Assembly (NCBI GenBank): GCA_029257865.1
Contig: JARIAN010000086.1
Location: forward strand, 33,256 to 97,255
Direction: 5' to 3'
DNA from: Phocaeicola sp.
Lineage (GTDB): Bacteria; Bacteroidota; Bacteroidia; Bacteroidales; Bacteroidaceae
Length of the DNA: 64,000 bases
Below the pieces are notes generated by a model. The model ran no database searches and had not been told where the DNA came from. It saw only the letters and a program-made list of their open reading frames with translations. Positions within the stretch are counted from its first letter, which is position 1, and the number at the start of each line of letters is the position of its first letter. Below are positions 47,413 through 54,884 of the stretch, piece by piece. Made by a program: the position numbers and the translations under genes.

Positions 47413-47453
47413 AATAAAGGGAGTCGGAATTTAACAATCCGACTCCCTTTATT
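47413..47453. terminator. Bidirectional terminator between fmt and the tRNA cluster
   Basis: A perfect 16-bp stem (AATAAAGGGAGTCGGA with its complement at 47438-47453), 9-base loop, T-rich exit on both strands. It ends fmt and the convergent tRNA transcript. Confidence 0.85.
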
Positions 47454-47521
47454 TTATGTAATAGAATTAATTGTCGTTTTGGTGATAGTAATAAAAAAAG
47501 CAACATCAAAAGATGCTGCTT

Positions 47522-47597
47522 TGGTACACCCTCAGGGATTCGAACCCTGGACCCACTGATTAAGAGTCAGTTGCTCTACCAACTGAGCTAAGAGTGC
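47522..47597 (-). tRNA. tRNA-Lys (CTT), copy 1
   Basis: The reverse complement folds as a full cloverleaf: GCACTCT acceptor, loop CTCTTAA with anticodon CTT, TTCGAAT T-loop, encoded CCA. The first acceptor pair is G-U. It is identical to the copy at 47632-47707. Confidence 0.95.
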
Positions 47598-47631
47598 ATA
47601 AGTGACAATTGATACACTATAAAAAGCTATT

Positions 47632-47707
47632 TGGTACACCCTCAGGGATTCGAACCCTGGACCCACTGATTAAGAGTCAGTTGCTCTACCAACTGAGCTA
47701 AGAGTGC
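47632..47707 (-). tRNA. tRNA-Lys (CTT), copy 2
   Basis: Same sequence as copy 1 including the encoded CCA; 34 bases separate the two. Confidence 0.95.
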
Positions 47708-47722
47708 ATCTTGTCTACTTTG

Positions 47723-47794
47723 AGGTTCCTGGCGGATTCGAACCGCCGTACACGGTTTTGCAGACCGCTGACTAAGCCACTCATCCAAGGAACC
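47723..47794 (-). tRNA. tRNA-Cys (GCA), copy 1
   Basis: Cloverleaf with GGTTCCT acceptor and loop CTGCAAA (anticodon GCA). The DNA after the discriminator T reads CAA, so CCA is not encoded and must be added by the CCA-adding enzyme. Confidence 0.94.
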
Positions 47795-47817
47795 GGTTGA
47801 GTAATTGTTGTTTTTAG

Positions 47818-47892
47818 TGGAGGTTCCTGGCGGATTCGAACCGCCGTACACGGTTTTGCAGACCGCTGACTAAGCCACTCATCCAAGGAACC
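47818..47892 (-). tRNA. tRNA-Cys (GCA), copy 2
   Basis: Same body as copy 1 but with CCA encoded. The 14 bases before both Cys genes are also identical (ACAATTACTCAACC on the minus strand), showing tandem duplication that includes the leader. Confidence 0.94.
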
Positions 47893-47923
47893 GGTTGAGT
47901 AATTGTTTTTCTCAATTGCGATG

Positions 47924-47954
47924 CAAAGGTATAACTAAAATTTTAAACCTGCAA
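47924..47954 (-). promoter_or_regulatory. Promoter of the Cys-Cys-Lys-Lys tRNA operon
   Basis: On the minus strand TTG (47952-47954), 20-base spacer, TACCTTTG (47924-47931), about 30 bases before the first tRNA-Cys. Confidence 0.8.
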
Positions 47955-47962
47955 CACTTATA

Positions 47963-48145
47963 TTAATTTTTTTTGTTCTTTTTTTCGTTGCATTTATTTA
48001 ATGAGGCTATTTTACAACCAGAACATCCACATCCACAATTGTTTGACTTTTCTTTGCCTCTTTTCACTGTTTTGAAAAAATATTTGCATATATAGAGTAT
48101 GCATAATCCAACAGTGATATAAACGAGTGTGTTTTGTATATCCAT
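47963..48145 (-). CDS. FeoB-associated Cys-rich membrane protein
   Basis: 60-residue protein with one transmembrane helix (about 8-25, VYITVGLCILYICKYFF) and a cytosolic Cys cluster (CGCGCSGCK). It matches the small FeoB-associated Cys-rich family found after feoB in anaerobes. It lies 64 bases downstream of feoB on the same strand, with a hairpin between. Its role is thought to be support or regulation of ferrous iron uptake; the Cys residues could bind metal. Confidence 0.85.
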   Translation of the reverse strand: MDIQNTLVYITVGLCILYICKYFFKTVKRGKEKSNNCGCGCSGCKIASLNKCNEKKNKKN

Positions 48146-48162
48146 AATTAGTGGTGTTATAA

Positions 48163-48195
48163 GGGCGGGAGAACAGATTGTTTGCTCTCCTGCCC
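48163..48195. promoter_or_regulatory. Hairpin between feoB and the Cys-rich gene
   Basis: GGGCGGGAGA pairs with TCTCCTGCCC (10 bp, one G-U). The T-run is on the plus-strand exit only, so on the coding strand it is more likely an attenuator or mRNA-end stabiliser than a full terminator. Confidence 0.5.
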
Positions 48196-48209
48196 AGTTG
48201 TTTTTTTAT

Positions 48210-50693
48210 TTAGATGAATAGACTTCCTATTTGGTAAACGACGAAAGAGACAACCCAAGCAAGCAGGGTGGTGTAACTTGCGGCGAAGAGTCCCCATTTC
48301 CAACCGCCGGCTTCTTGCTTGATAGCTACTATAGTAGCAATACAAGGGAAATAGATAAGTACGAAGAGCATATAAGTGAAAGCCGCTAATGGTGTGATAG
48401 GAAGATGGCTTGATAAATTGATGTTTTCTACATCTTCTCCATTATTTGAGTAAAGAACACTCAATGTGCTTACTACAAGTTCTTTTGCTCCTAATCCTGA
48501 TAGGATTCCGATACCCATTTTCCAGTTGAATCCAAGAGGTTCTATGACTGGTTCAATTGCTTTTCCCACTTGTCCAATATATGAATTTTCCTGCTGTTCG
48601 GCAGGGGTGTTATACTGTTCGTGGTTTGGGTAATATCCTAAGAACCAGATGATGATAGAGGCCACCATGATGATGCCTCCCATTTTCTTCAAGTATTGGA
48701 CTCCTTTTTCCCAAGTATGGCGGGCTACCGATTTGGCAGTTGGAAGTCGGTATGGCGGAAGTTCCATTACGAATGGGGTATCATCTCCTTTGACTATGAC
48801 TCGGCTAAAAATTTTGGCCATCAAGATGGCTAGCAGAATACCACATAAGTAGATACTGAAAAGCACCAGGCTGGCTTGTTGGGGGAAGAAAGCGCCAATC
48901 ATAACTAAGAAGATAGGTAAGCGTGCACTACATGAAATAAGTGGATTGATTAATATTGTAACCAATCTTGTTTTTTTGCTTTCTATGATGCGTGAAGCCA
49001 TAATGGCCGGTACATTACATCCAAATCCCATGATGAGTGGGATGAAAGACTTACCGTGCAGGCCTATTTTATGCATCAGCTTGTCCATGATGAAAGCGGC
49101 ACGTGCCATGTATCCGGAATCTTCCATAAAAGAGATAAACAGATAAAGCAGAAGGATATTGGGTAAGAATACGATAACTCCTCCCACGCCTCCAATAATA
49201 CCGTCGATAATCAGGTCTTTGAATGGTCCGGCTGCCATATATTTATCTACAATGTTACCGATTAAACCAACCAGCCATTCAATCCATGCTTGAGGGTAAG
49301 CTCCCAGTGTAAAGGTACATTCAAACATCAAATATAAGAAGGCAAAGAAGATGGGGAATCCCCACACCTTATGTGTAACAATGCTGTCGACAATACGGGT
49401 GAAAAGTTCAGTGTGGTGGTTCTTCTCTTCATATGTTTCCTTTAGTGCGCCAGCGATGAACCCATATTTTGCATCGGTAATAGCCTGTTCGCTATCTTCA
49501 TTGATAGAAAACTTTATTCTTGCCTGTTCTTTATCTCTGATTGAAAGTATTTCATTGCAGTTAGGTAAAGTAGCAATGACATGTTCTTCTATCTCTTTGT
49601 CATTTTCCAGTAACTTGATGGCCAGGAATCGGGTGGAATATTTGTACCGGATACTTTCAGTTTTACCGATTTCTTTTTTTATGGCATCAATGCTTCGTTC
49701 CAGTTCTGGTCCGTGGTTGATATGGATGTGGCGGATGAAATTCTGTCCTTGAGTGCCGTGTTCTTCTTCGACGTGGCTGCCAAACTTATGATCTGGCACA
49801 TAAGAGTCGTGCCATTCACGGTATTCCTTCAGTGCCTCATTCTGTATCTCTTCTTTTTGTCCCATGAAATCAGCCCCTTCATATAATCCGATGATGACAT
49901 GAAATAAGTTTTCGATACCTTTTCCATTGCGGCCAATAGTAGGTATGATAGGCACTCCCAATAGTTGGCTCAGTTTTTTGTGATCTAGCACATTTCCACT
50001 ATGTTCAAGGGCATCATACATATTCAGTGCGATGACCATTCTTACGTTCATGTCAATGAGCTGGGTAGTAAGATACAAGTTGCGTTCTATATTCCCGGCA
50101 TCTACTACATTGATGATTACATCCGGGGTCTTTTCAATGATATGTTTTCTTACATAGAGTTCTTCTGGGCTATAGGCCGACAACGAATAAGTACCAGGGA
50201 GGTCTACTATCTTGAATTTGTATCCCTGGAAATTAAAAGAACCCTCCTTAGCATCTACAGTTACCCCGCTGTAGTTGCCTACATGCTCGTGTGCCCCTGA
50301 AGCGATATTGAATAAGGAGGTTTTTCCGCAGTTGGGATTTCCCACCAGTGCAATGTTGATGATGCGGCGTTTCCCTTTAGCTATTTCATGCAGTTCATTT
50401 TCTGATACTGGAATATTTTCTGAGATAGGGTTGTGAAAATGCTCTTCCCCTAAAGATTCTCGTGCCTCTTCTTCACTGACTACCTCTATCATAGAGGCCT
50501 CTTGCCGGCGGAGAGAGATTTCGTATCCCATAATCTTATATTTGATGGGGTCTTTTAAAGGAGCGTTGAGCAGCACTTCCACTCGTTTCCCTTTGATGAA
50601 TCCCATTTCAATGATTCTTCGGCGGAAACCTCCGTGTCCCATCACTTTAATGATAACTCCTTTTTCGCCTGTTTTTAGTTCTGACAGTCTCAT
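48210..50693 (-). CDS. feoB: Ferrous iron transporter, FeoA-FeoB fusion
   Basis: Inner-membrane Fe2+ transporter with its own G-protein domain. 827 residues. An N-terminal FeoA-like SH3 domain (about 1-73, MRLSELKTGEKGVIIKVMGH) is fused to the FeoB GTPase. The GTPase has P-loop GNPNCGKTSLF at 118-128, switch VDLPGTYSLSAYSPEE and NMYDAL. The membrane gates follow (VIVFLPNILLLYLFISF, GFGCNVPAIMASR, SCSARLPIF with a Cys lining the path, and GLGAKELVVSTLSVLY). Fusion replaces a separate feoA gene. Followed by the small Cys-rich partner. Confidence 0.96.
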   Translation of the reverse strand: MRLSELKTGEKGVIIKVMGHGGFRRRIIEMGFIKGKRVEVLLNAPLKDPIKYKIMGYEISLRRQEASMIEVVSEEEARESLGEEHFHNPISENIPVSENELHEIAKGKRRIINIALVGNPNCGKTSLFNIASGAHEHVGNYSGVTVDAKEGSFNFQGYKFKIVDLPGTYSLSAYSPEELYVRKHIIEKTPDVIINVVDAGNIERNLYLTTQLIDMNVRMVIALNMYDALEHSGNVLDHKKLSQLLGVPIIPTIGRNGKGIENLFHVIIGLYEGADFMGQKEEIQNEALKEYREWHDSYVPDHKFGSHVEEEHGTQGQNFIRHIHINHGPELERSIDAIKKEIGKTESIRYKYSTRFLAIKLLENDKEIEEHVIATLPNCNEILSIRDKEQARIKFSINEDSEQAITDAKYGFIAGALKETYEEKNHHTELFTRIVDSIVTHKVWGFPIFFAFLYLMFECTFTLGAYPQAWIEWLVGLIGNIVDKYMAAGPFKDLIIDGIIGGVGGVIVFLPNILLLYLFISFMEDSGYMARAAFIMDKLMHKIGLHGKSFIPLIMGFGCNVPAIMASRIIESKKTRLVTILINPLISCSARLPIFLVMIGAFFPQQASLVLFSIYLCGILLAILMAKIFSRVIVKGDDTPFVMELPPYRLPTAKSVARHTWEKGVQYLKKMGGIIMVASIIIWFLGYYPNHEQYNTPAEQQENSYIGQVGKAIEPVIEPLGFNWKMGIGILSGLGAKELVVSTLSVLYSNNGEDVENINLSSHLPITPLAAFTYMLFVLIYFPCIATIVAIKQEAGGWKWGLFAASYTTLLAWVVSFVVYQIGSLFI

Positions 50694-50804
50694 ATATTAA
50701 TTGTTTTGTTGTTTTGTGGAATGAGATAAACGTTGATTTTCAGAGTACAGAGTCTTTTTAAAATGTTTATCATCACACTTTTTTCAAGTTAAAATAATTT
50801 GCCG

Positions 50805-50835
50805 CAAAGATACGTCTTTCACTTTTTATCTGCAA
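50805..50835 (-). promoter_or_regulatory. Promoter of feoB
   Basis: On the minus strand TTG (50833-50835), 20-base spacer, TATCTTTG (50805-50812), about 110 bases before the feoB start. No clear Fur box was seen. Confidence 0.75.
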
Positions 50836-50904
50836 GCATATTTAGAATGTTTTTAAATAATGGTTGTTGACGGATATTCAATTTGCTTTTTGTATATTTG
50901 TAAT

Positions 50905-52191
50905 ATGTTAGAGAAAATAGTAAATCAATATATAGAACGTAAGCGATTAGCTGTAAAAACAGACAAAGTGATTGTTGCTTTGAGTGGCGGTGCCGATTCG
51001 GTTGCATTGCTGCGTGTACTTTGTGCTTCTGGCTACTCGTGTGTGGCGGCTCATTGCAACTTTCATCTAAGAGGAGAGGAGTCGGACAGGGATGAGGCTT
51101 TTGTGCGAGATTTGTGTGCACATTTGAAGGTTCCCTTAGAAGTGGTGCACTTCGACACCAAGAGGTATGCGGAAGTGCATAAATGTTCCATAGAGATGGC
51201 TGCCCGCGAATTGCGATACGATTGGTTTGAGGCGATGCGGGTGAAGTATAAAGTTCAAGTAGTTGCAGTAGCTCATCATAAGGATGATAGTGTAGAAACT
51301 TTCTTGCTTAATTTGATAAGAGGGGCAGGAATTAAGGGGCTGCGTGGCATTGCAGCAGTAAACGGACATATCATACGTCCGCTGCTAGAGGTTAGCCGCA
51401 CTGAAATCTTAGAATATCTTTCCGCTCTGAAGCAAGAATATGTAACAGATAGCACTAACCTTGAAACGGAATTTACTCGTAATAAGATACGTTTGCAGGT
51501 GCTTCCTCTGCTGAAAGAGATTAATCCTTCGATATGTGATACGATATATGAAACTACCTTGAGGTTATCTGACACGGATGTGATTTACAGGCAGGCGATA
51601 AAGGAAGCCGTGGAGCGTGTCCGTCTTTCTGATAATGAATACTCTATTTCGGCTTTACTAAACGAATCGGCTCCTTCTACTTTGTTATTTGAAATATTAA
51701 ATCCTTATGGGTTTAATGCTTCACAAATAGACGATTTGTTGGAATGTATGATTAATGGCCATTCGGGAAAATTGTTTTATGCCGGTGGTTACGTGCTTTT
51801 AAGAGATCGGGACACCTTAGTACTTCGTGTTGGCAATGAGGAGGATGCCGGTGGTTGGGTGTTGAGTCATAGGGTGTTGGATCGGGCCGATGCTCAGATA
51901 GATTTTTCTAATCCTAATATGGTTTATCTGGATGCAGATACTATAAAAGGAGAGTTGACTTTGCGGCTTTGGGAGTCGGGCGACCGTTTTATGCCCTTTG
52001 GAATGAGAGGCTTCAAGAAAGTACGTGATTATCTTCGCGACCGCAAACTTTCTCTTTTTCAGAAGGAACATCAATATGTGGTGTGCGATGAAGAAAAGAT
52101 ATTGTGGCTGGTGGGAGAACGTACCGACCAGCGTTCATGCATTAGGCCTTCTACAATTCGTGTGTTGGTCTTGTCTGTAGGTTGTCAGTAG
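50905..52191 (+). CDS. tilS: tRNA(Ile)-lysidine synthetase
   Basis: Converts C34 of the CAU-anticodon tRNA-Ile to lysidine so that it reads AUA. From the ATG at 50905 it has 428 residues. The PP-loop motif ALSGGADSVALLRVL, AAHCNFHLRGEESDRDE, AVAHHKDDSVETFLLNLIRGAG and the C-terminal TilS domain (GDRFMPFGMRGFKKVRDYLRDRK) are clear. The open frame to 50860 lacks family sequence. A TATATTTG -7 box at 50893-50900 would put the transcript start at or within a base or two of the ATG, so the mRNA may be leaderless. Confidence 0.94.
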   Translation: MLEKIVNQYIERKRLAVKTDKVIVALSGGADSVALLRVLCASGYSCVAAHCNFHLRGEESDRDEAFVRDLCAHLKVPLEVVHFDTKRYAEVHKCSIEMAARELRYDWFEAMRVKYKVQVVAVAHHKDDSVETFLLNLIRGAGIKGLRGIAAVNGHIIRPLLEVSRTEILEYLSALKQEYVTDSTNLETEFTRNKIRLQVLPLLKEINPSICDTIYETTLRLSDTDVIYRQAIKEAVERVRLSDNEYSISALLNESAPSTLLFEILNPYGFNASQIDDLLECMINGHSGKLFYAGGYVLLRDRDTLVLRVGNEEDAGGWVLSHRVLDRADAQIDFSNPNMVYLDADTIKGELTLRLWESGDRFMPFGMRGFKKVRDYLRDRKLSLFQKEHQYVVCDEEKILWLVGERTDQRSCIRPSTIRVLVLSVGCQ

Positions 52192-52261
52192 TGGGATTAT
52201 ACCTAATAAAGGGGATTGTAGATTTATATAATATCGTGTTACTTTGCAAATGAAATAAATT

Positions 52262-52990
52262 ATGAATTGGAAATTAAATATGTGTGGAGCTAAAATATAT
52301 AGGCCGACAGACAAGATGAGTGACCTCATTTGTGACAACTATACACTTTTGCAGGTTTTAAGCCGCTTCGGCGTGTCGCTCGGCTTCGGCGATAAGACAG
52401 TGGAAGAAGTATGCAGGATGAATGATGTAGACTGCAGCACTTTTTTGATTGTGGTGAATTTCCTTACCGAAGAAGGTAACTTTATACAGGACCACCTCAA
52501 TGGTCTTTCTGTTCCAGCACTGATGGAGTATCTTCAGCGTGCCCATTCTTACTTCTTGGATTTCCAGTTGCCTTCCATCCGGAGAAAACTATTGGAGGCA
52601 TTGGACAGTTCGACCAGCAATGAAGTGAACCTCCTCATCGTGCGTTTCTTCGATGATTATGTGAATGAAGTCCGCAAGCACATGGGGTACGAAAATGAGA
52701 AAGTGTTTACTTACGTTCGTACTTTGATGAATGGAGAAGTGCCTGAAGGCTTTAATATTGGAGTGTTTGCCCGTCATCATGATCAGGTGAACGCCCGTCT
52801 TACAGAATTAAAGAATATCATTATTAAATATTATCCAGCTACGGGTGATAACCAATTATTGAATGCTACTTTGTTTGACATCTTTATTTGTGAAGAGGAT
52901 TTGGATTCTCACAATAAGGTGGAAGACTATCTATTTGTTCCCGCTGTAATGGAATTGGAAAAGGAGAGAAGAAATGAAATCTCACGATAA
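52262..52990 (+). CDS. Hemerythrin-domain (RIC/ScdA-like) di-iron protein
   Basis: Predicted iron-binding protein related to the RIC/YtfE/ScdA group that repairs Fe-S or di-iron centres after nitrosative or oxidative damage. 242 residues. A short N-terminal module (about 20-75: DKMSDLICDNYTLLQVLSRF, GDKTVEEVC) resembles the ScdA/DUF1858 start. A four-helix hemerythrin-like domain follows with His/Glu ligands in LQRAHSYF, VRKHMGYENEKVF, FARHHDQVNARL and EEDLDSHNKVED. Its end overlaps the LuxR-type regulator by 17 bases. Function is inferred from family and context. Confidence 0.8.
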   Translation: MNWKLNMCGAKIYRPTDKMSDLICDNYTLLQVLSRFGVSLGFGDKTVEEVCRMNDVDCSTFLIVVNFLTEEGNFIQDHLNGLSVPALMEYLQRAHSYFLDFQLPSIRRKLLEALDSSTSNEVNLLIVRFFDDYVNEVRKHMGYENEKVFTYVRTLMNGEVPEGFNIGVFARHHDQVNARLTELKNIIIKYYPATGDNQLLNATLFDIFICEEDLDSHNKVEDYLFVPAVMELEKERRNEISR

Positions 52991-53582
52991 TATTATAGTT
53001 GCTGTAGCCGAAACATCTGTGATTATACGTAATGGTCTGGTTGCGGTGTTAAAACATTTGCCGGAAGTGACAGTTCGGGCTGTTGAGGTAACTTCTAAAG
53101 AAGGATTATCTCATTGTATGGAGGCTCAGACTCCAGATATATTGATTGTGAATCCTCAATTTGAAGGTTGGTTTGACTTGGAGGAGTTTAAGGCGAATTA
53201 TACAGATGTTCAGACTAAGTATCTTGCTTTGCTTTGCACTTTTGTTGATGCCAATCGTTTGAAAGGCTATGATGACTCTATGACCTTGTATGATGATATG
53301 GAGGTATTGGAGAACAAGATTGCTTCTCTGTTGAACTTTACAGAAGAGGAGGATATGGACCGGAATAATTTGAGCCAGCGTGAAAAGGAAATTATTGGCT
53401 GTGTGGTACGTGGCATGACCAATAAGGAAATAGCGGAGCAGTTGTTTATTTCCATCCATACGGTTATTACTCATCGCCGTAACATTACACGTAAATTGCA
53501 GATTCATTCGGCTGCCGGTCTTACTATTTATGCAATAGTAAATAAACTGGTCGAACTGGGTGAAGTGAAGATGAATATTTGA
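52974..53582 (+). CDS. LuxR/NarL-type regulator with degenerate receiver domain
   Basis: Transcription factor of 202 residues. The N-terminal half is receiver-like, but the acidic pair is AE (VAVAETSVIIRNGL) and the usual phospho-acceptor Asp position reads Asn (DILIVNPQ). The conserved Lys is not evident either, so phosphorylation is unlikely. The C-terminal HTH is fully typical of NarL (LSQREKEIIGCVVRGMTNKEIAEQLFISIHTVITHRRNI). It overlaps the hemerythrin-like gene by 17 bases; no histidine kinase is near. The di-iron protein could supply its signal, which is inference. Confidence 0.88.
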   Translation: MKSHDNIIVAVAETSVIIRNGLVAVLKHLPEVTVRAVEVTSKEGLSHCMEAQTPDILIVNPQFEGWFDLEEFKANYTDVQTKYLALLCTFVDANRLKGYDDSMTLYDDMEVLENKIASLLNFTEEEDMDRNNLSQREKEIIGCVVRGMTNKEIAEQLFISIHTVITHRRNITRKLQIHSAAGLTIYAIVNKLVELGEVKMNI

Positions 53583-53603
53583 ATGCTGCCGAAGGGTTTT
53601 TAA

Positions 53604-53623
53604 AATACCTCTTTTTAGGTATT
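53604..53623. promoter_or_regulatory. Inverted repeat overlapping a -33 box (possible operator)
   Basis: AATACCT and AGGTATT flank six bases; the right arm abuts the TTG at 53622 of the next promoter. It may be an operator for the small RNA, perhaps for the adjacent LuxR-type protein, or a weak hairpin ending that gene. Confidence 0.45.
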
Positions 53624-53652
53624 GTGCTCTTGGAGTTAAGTCCTTATCTTTG
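53622..53652 (+). promoter_or_regulatory. Strong Bacteroides-type promoter with no annotated gene downstream
   Basis: TTG (53622-53624), 20-base spacer, TATCTTTG (53645-53652): a full consensus match. The only downstream features on this strand are hairpins and a terminator. Confidence 0.75.
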
Positions 53653-53658
53653 CAGTGT

Positions 53659-53818
53659 TAGTCATATGAAATTACGTAAACCACAAAATTAAAAAGTTAG
53701 TTATTAGTTGGGTGCACCCTGCGAAGTGATTCGCGGGGTGCACGCATTTTAAGAGATATAGTAAATTGTAGTAAAACAAAAAAACTTGCGCTATTCACAT
53801 AGGGCAAGTTTTTTTTTC
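53659..53818 (+). ncRNA. Candidate small RNA (promoter-hairpin-terminator unit)
   Basis: The transcript predicted from the consensus promoter would be about 155-160 bases. It contains a 14-bp hairpin (GTGCACCCTGCGAA, loop GTGA, TTCGCGGGGTGCAC; 53712-53743; only one G-U). It ends at an intrinsic terminator (AAAACTTGC with GCAAGTTTT, then a T-run). An 8-codon ORF (ATG at 53665, MKLRKPQN) precedes the hairpin, so a leader-peptide element is an alternative. I do not recognise it as tmRNA, SRP RNA, RNase P or 6S RNA. Confidence 0.55.
53781..53818 (+). terminator. Intrinsic terminator of the candidate small RNA
   Basis: A 9-bp stem (AAAACTTGC with GCAAGTTTT), 14-base loop and eight or more T. It could also act on the minus strand (A-run on the other side) to end pflA. 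Confidence 0.8.
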
Positions 53819-53987
53819 TCTTTCTCTCTTGTAAAGTTAATTACTCGAATTTGAGAATTTATAGTTAATTGAAGTGAGTGTTTTTCCTTTTTTTGATATT
53901 AAAATGTGTCAAGGAAGGAAATACTGCATCTGTGATTGTATTTTTTCTTCTTTTTCGATATAAATTCTCAAGCATATTGTATGTCAA

Positions 53988-54716
53988 TCAGTTTACAAAG
54001 ACATTCTTAAAATATTTTTCAAATAGCAGTTTGGCCTTTTCCAATTGTTCTGGTGTGTTGGGTTGTACGTCTTTAAGTTTATATTCCATGTTCATGGATT
54101 CGTATTTGTGTACACCTAGCGTATGATAGGGAAGGATTTCCACTCTTTCAATCTGCTTGTAGTCTTTGAAATGTTCACCCATAGCCTTGATATCTTCTTC
54201 AAAGAAACTGTAGTCCTTTACCAGTACATAGCGAAGCCAAAAAGGTTTGTGGTGCTCTTCCAGCCATGCTGCCGTCTTGAGAGTCTGTTCGTTGCTTCTG
54301 GCTGTAAGAGCCTTGTGGCGTTCGTTGTTGAACTCTTTCACGTCAAGTAGCACCAAGTCTGCCAGCGACAGCATCTCTTCTACATCCTTGTTCCATATAC
54401 CTCCGTTGCTGTCGATGCAAATATGTATTCCTGCTTCTTTTAGCATTTTTAGCAATGGAATCAGTGCTTTTGCCTGGAAGGTAGGTTCTCCTCCGCTGAA
54501 TGTGACACCTCCTTTTTTTCCGAAGAAAGGCTTCTGGCTGACAGCCATACGCAAAATCTCTTCTGGGGCAGTTTCTTTGCTTTCTCCCTTGCCGTCTATC
54601 GTGTCGGGATTGGCGCAATATAGGCAGCGGAAGTTACATCCTTGCAGAAAGACTACCAGACGTATTCCAGGGCCGTCGTAAGTACCTAAAGATTCATATG
54701 AATGTACTCTAATCAT
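53988..54716 (-). CDS. pflA: Pyruvate formate-lyase activating enzyme (radical SAM)
   Basis: Generates the glycyl radical on PflB, encoded upstream. 242 residues with GPGIRLVVFLQGCNF, the CxxxCxxC cluster motif (CNFRCLYCAN) and GGVTFSGGEPTFQAKAL. Later SAM-binding segments (IDSNGG, DLVLLDVKEFN) complete the family signature. It starts 168 bases after pflB on the same strand, and the two are probably one transcript. Confidence 0.95.
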   Translation of the reverse strand: MIRVHSYESLGTYDGPGIRLVVFLQGCNFRCLYCANPDTIDGKGESKETAPEEILRMAVSQKPFFGKKGGVTFSGGEPTFQAKALIPLLKMLKEAGIHICIDSNGGIWNKDVEEMLSLADLVLLDVKEFNNERHKALTARSNEQTLKTAAWLEEHHKPFWLRYVLVKDYSFFEEDIKAMGEHFKDYKQIERVEILPYHTLGVHKYESMNMEYKLKDVQPNTPEQLEKAKLLFEKYFKNVFVN

Positions 54717-54884
54717 AGTTTGGAAAAATATTGTGTCTTGCCTGTGGCATGACAGAGGTTATTAAAAAAGATTTGTCATCCGGCAAGTCGTATAAATAAG
54801 GAGCCTTTAGATTGATGAGGCTGATATTTCGACTTTCCGAATGACAAACACTTGCTTATATTATGCTAATTTCAGCGTATCGTA

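Noticed and set aside
47522-47892. Repeated blocks that could suggest a CRISPR array
   Set aside because: The repeats are complete tRNA genes (Lys, Cys) with anticodons and cloverleafs, not short repeats with variable spacers.
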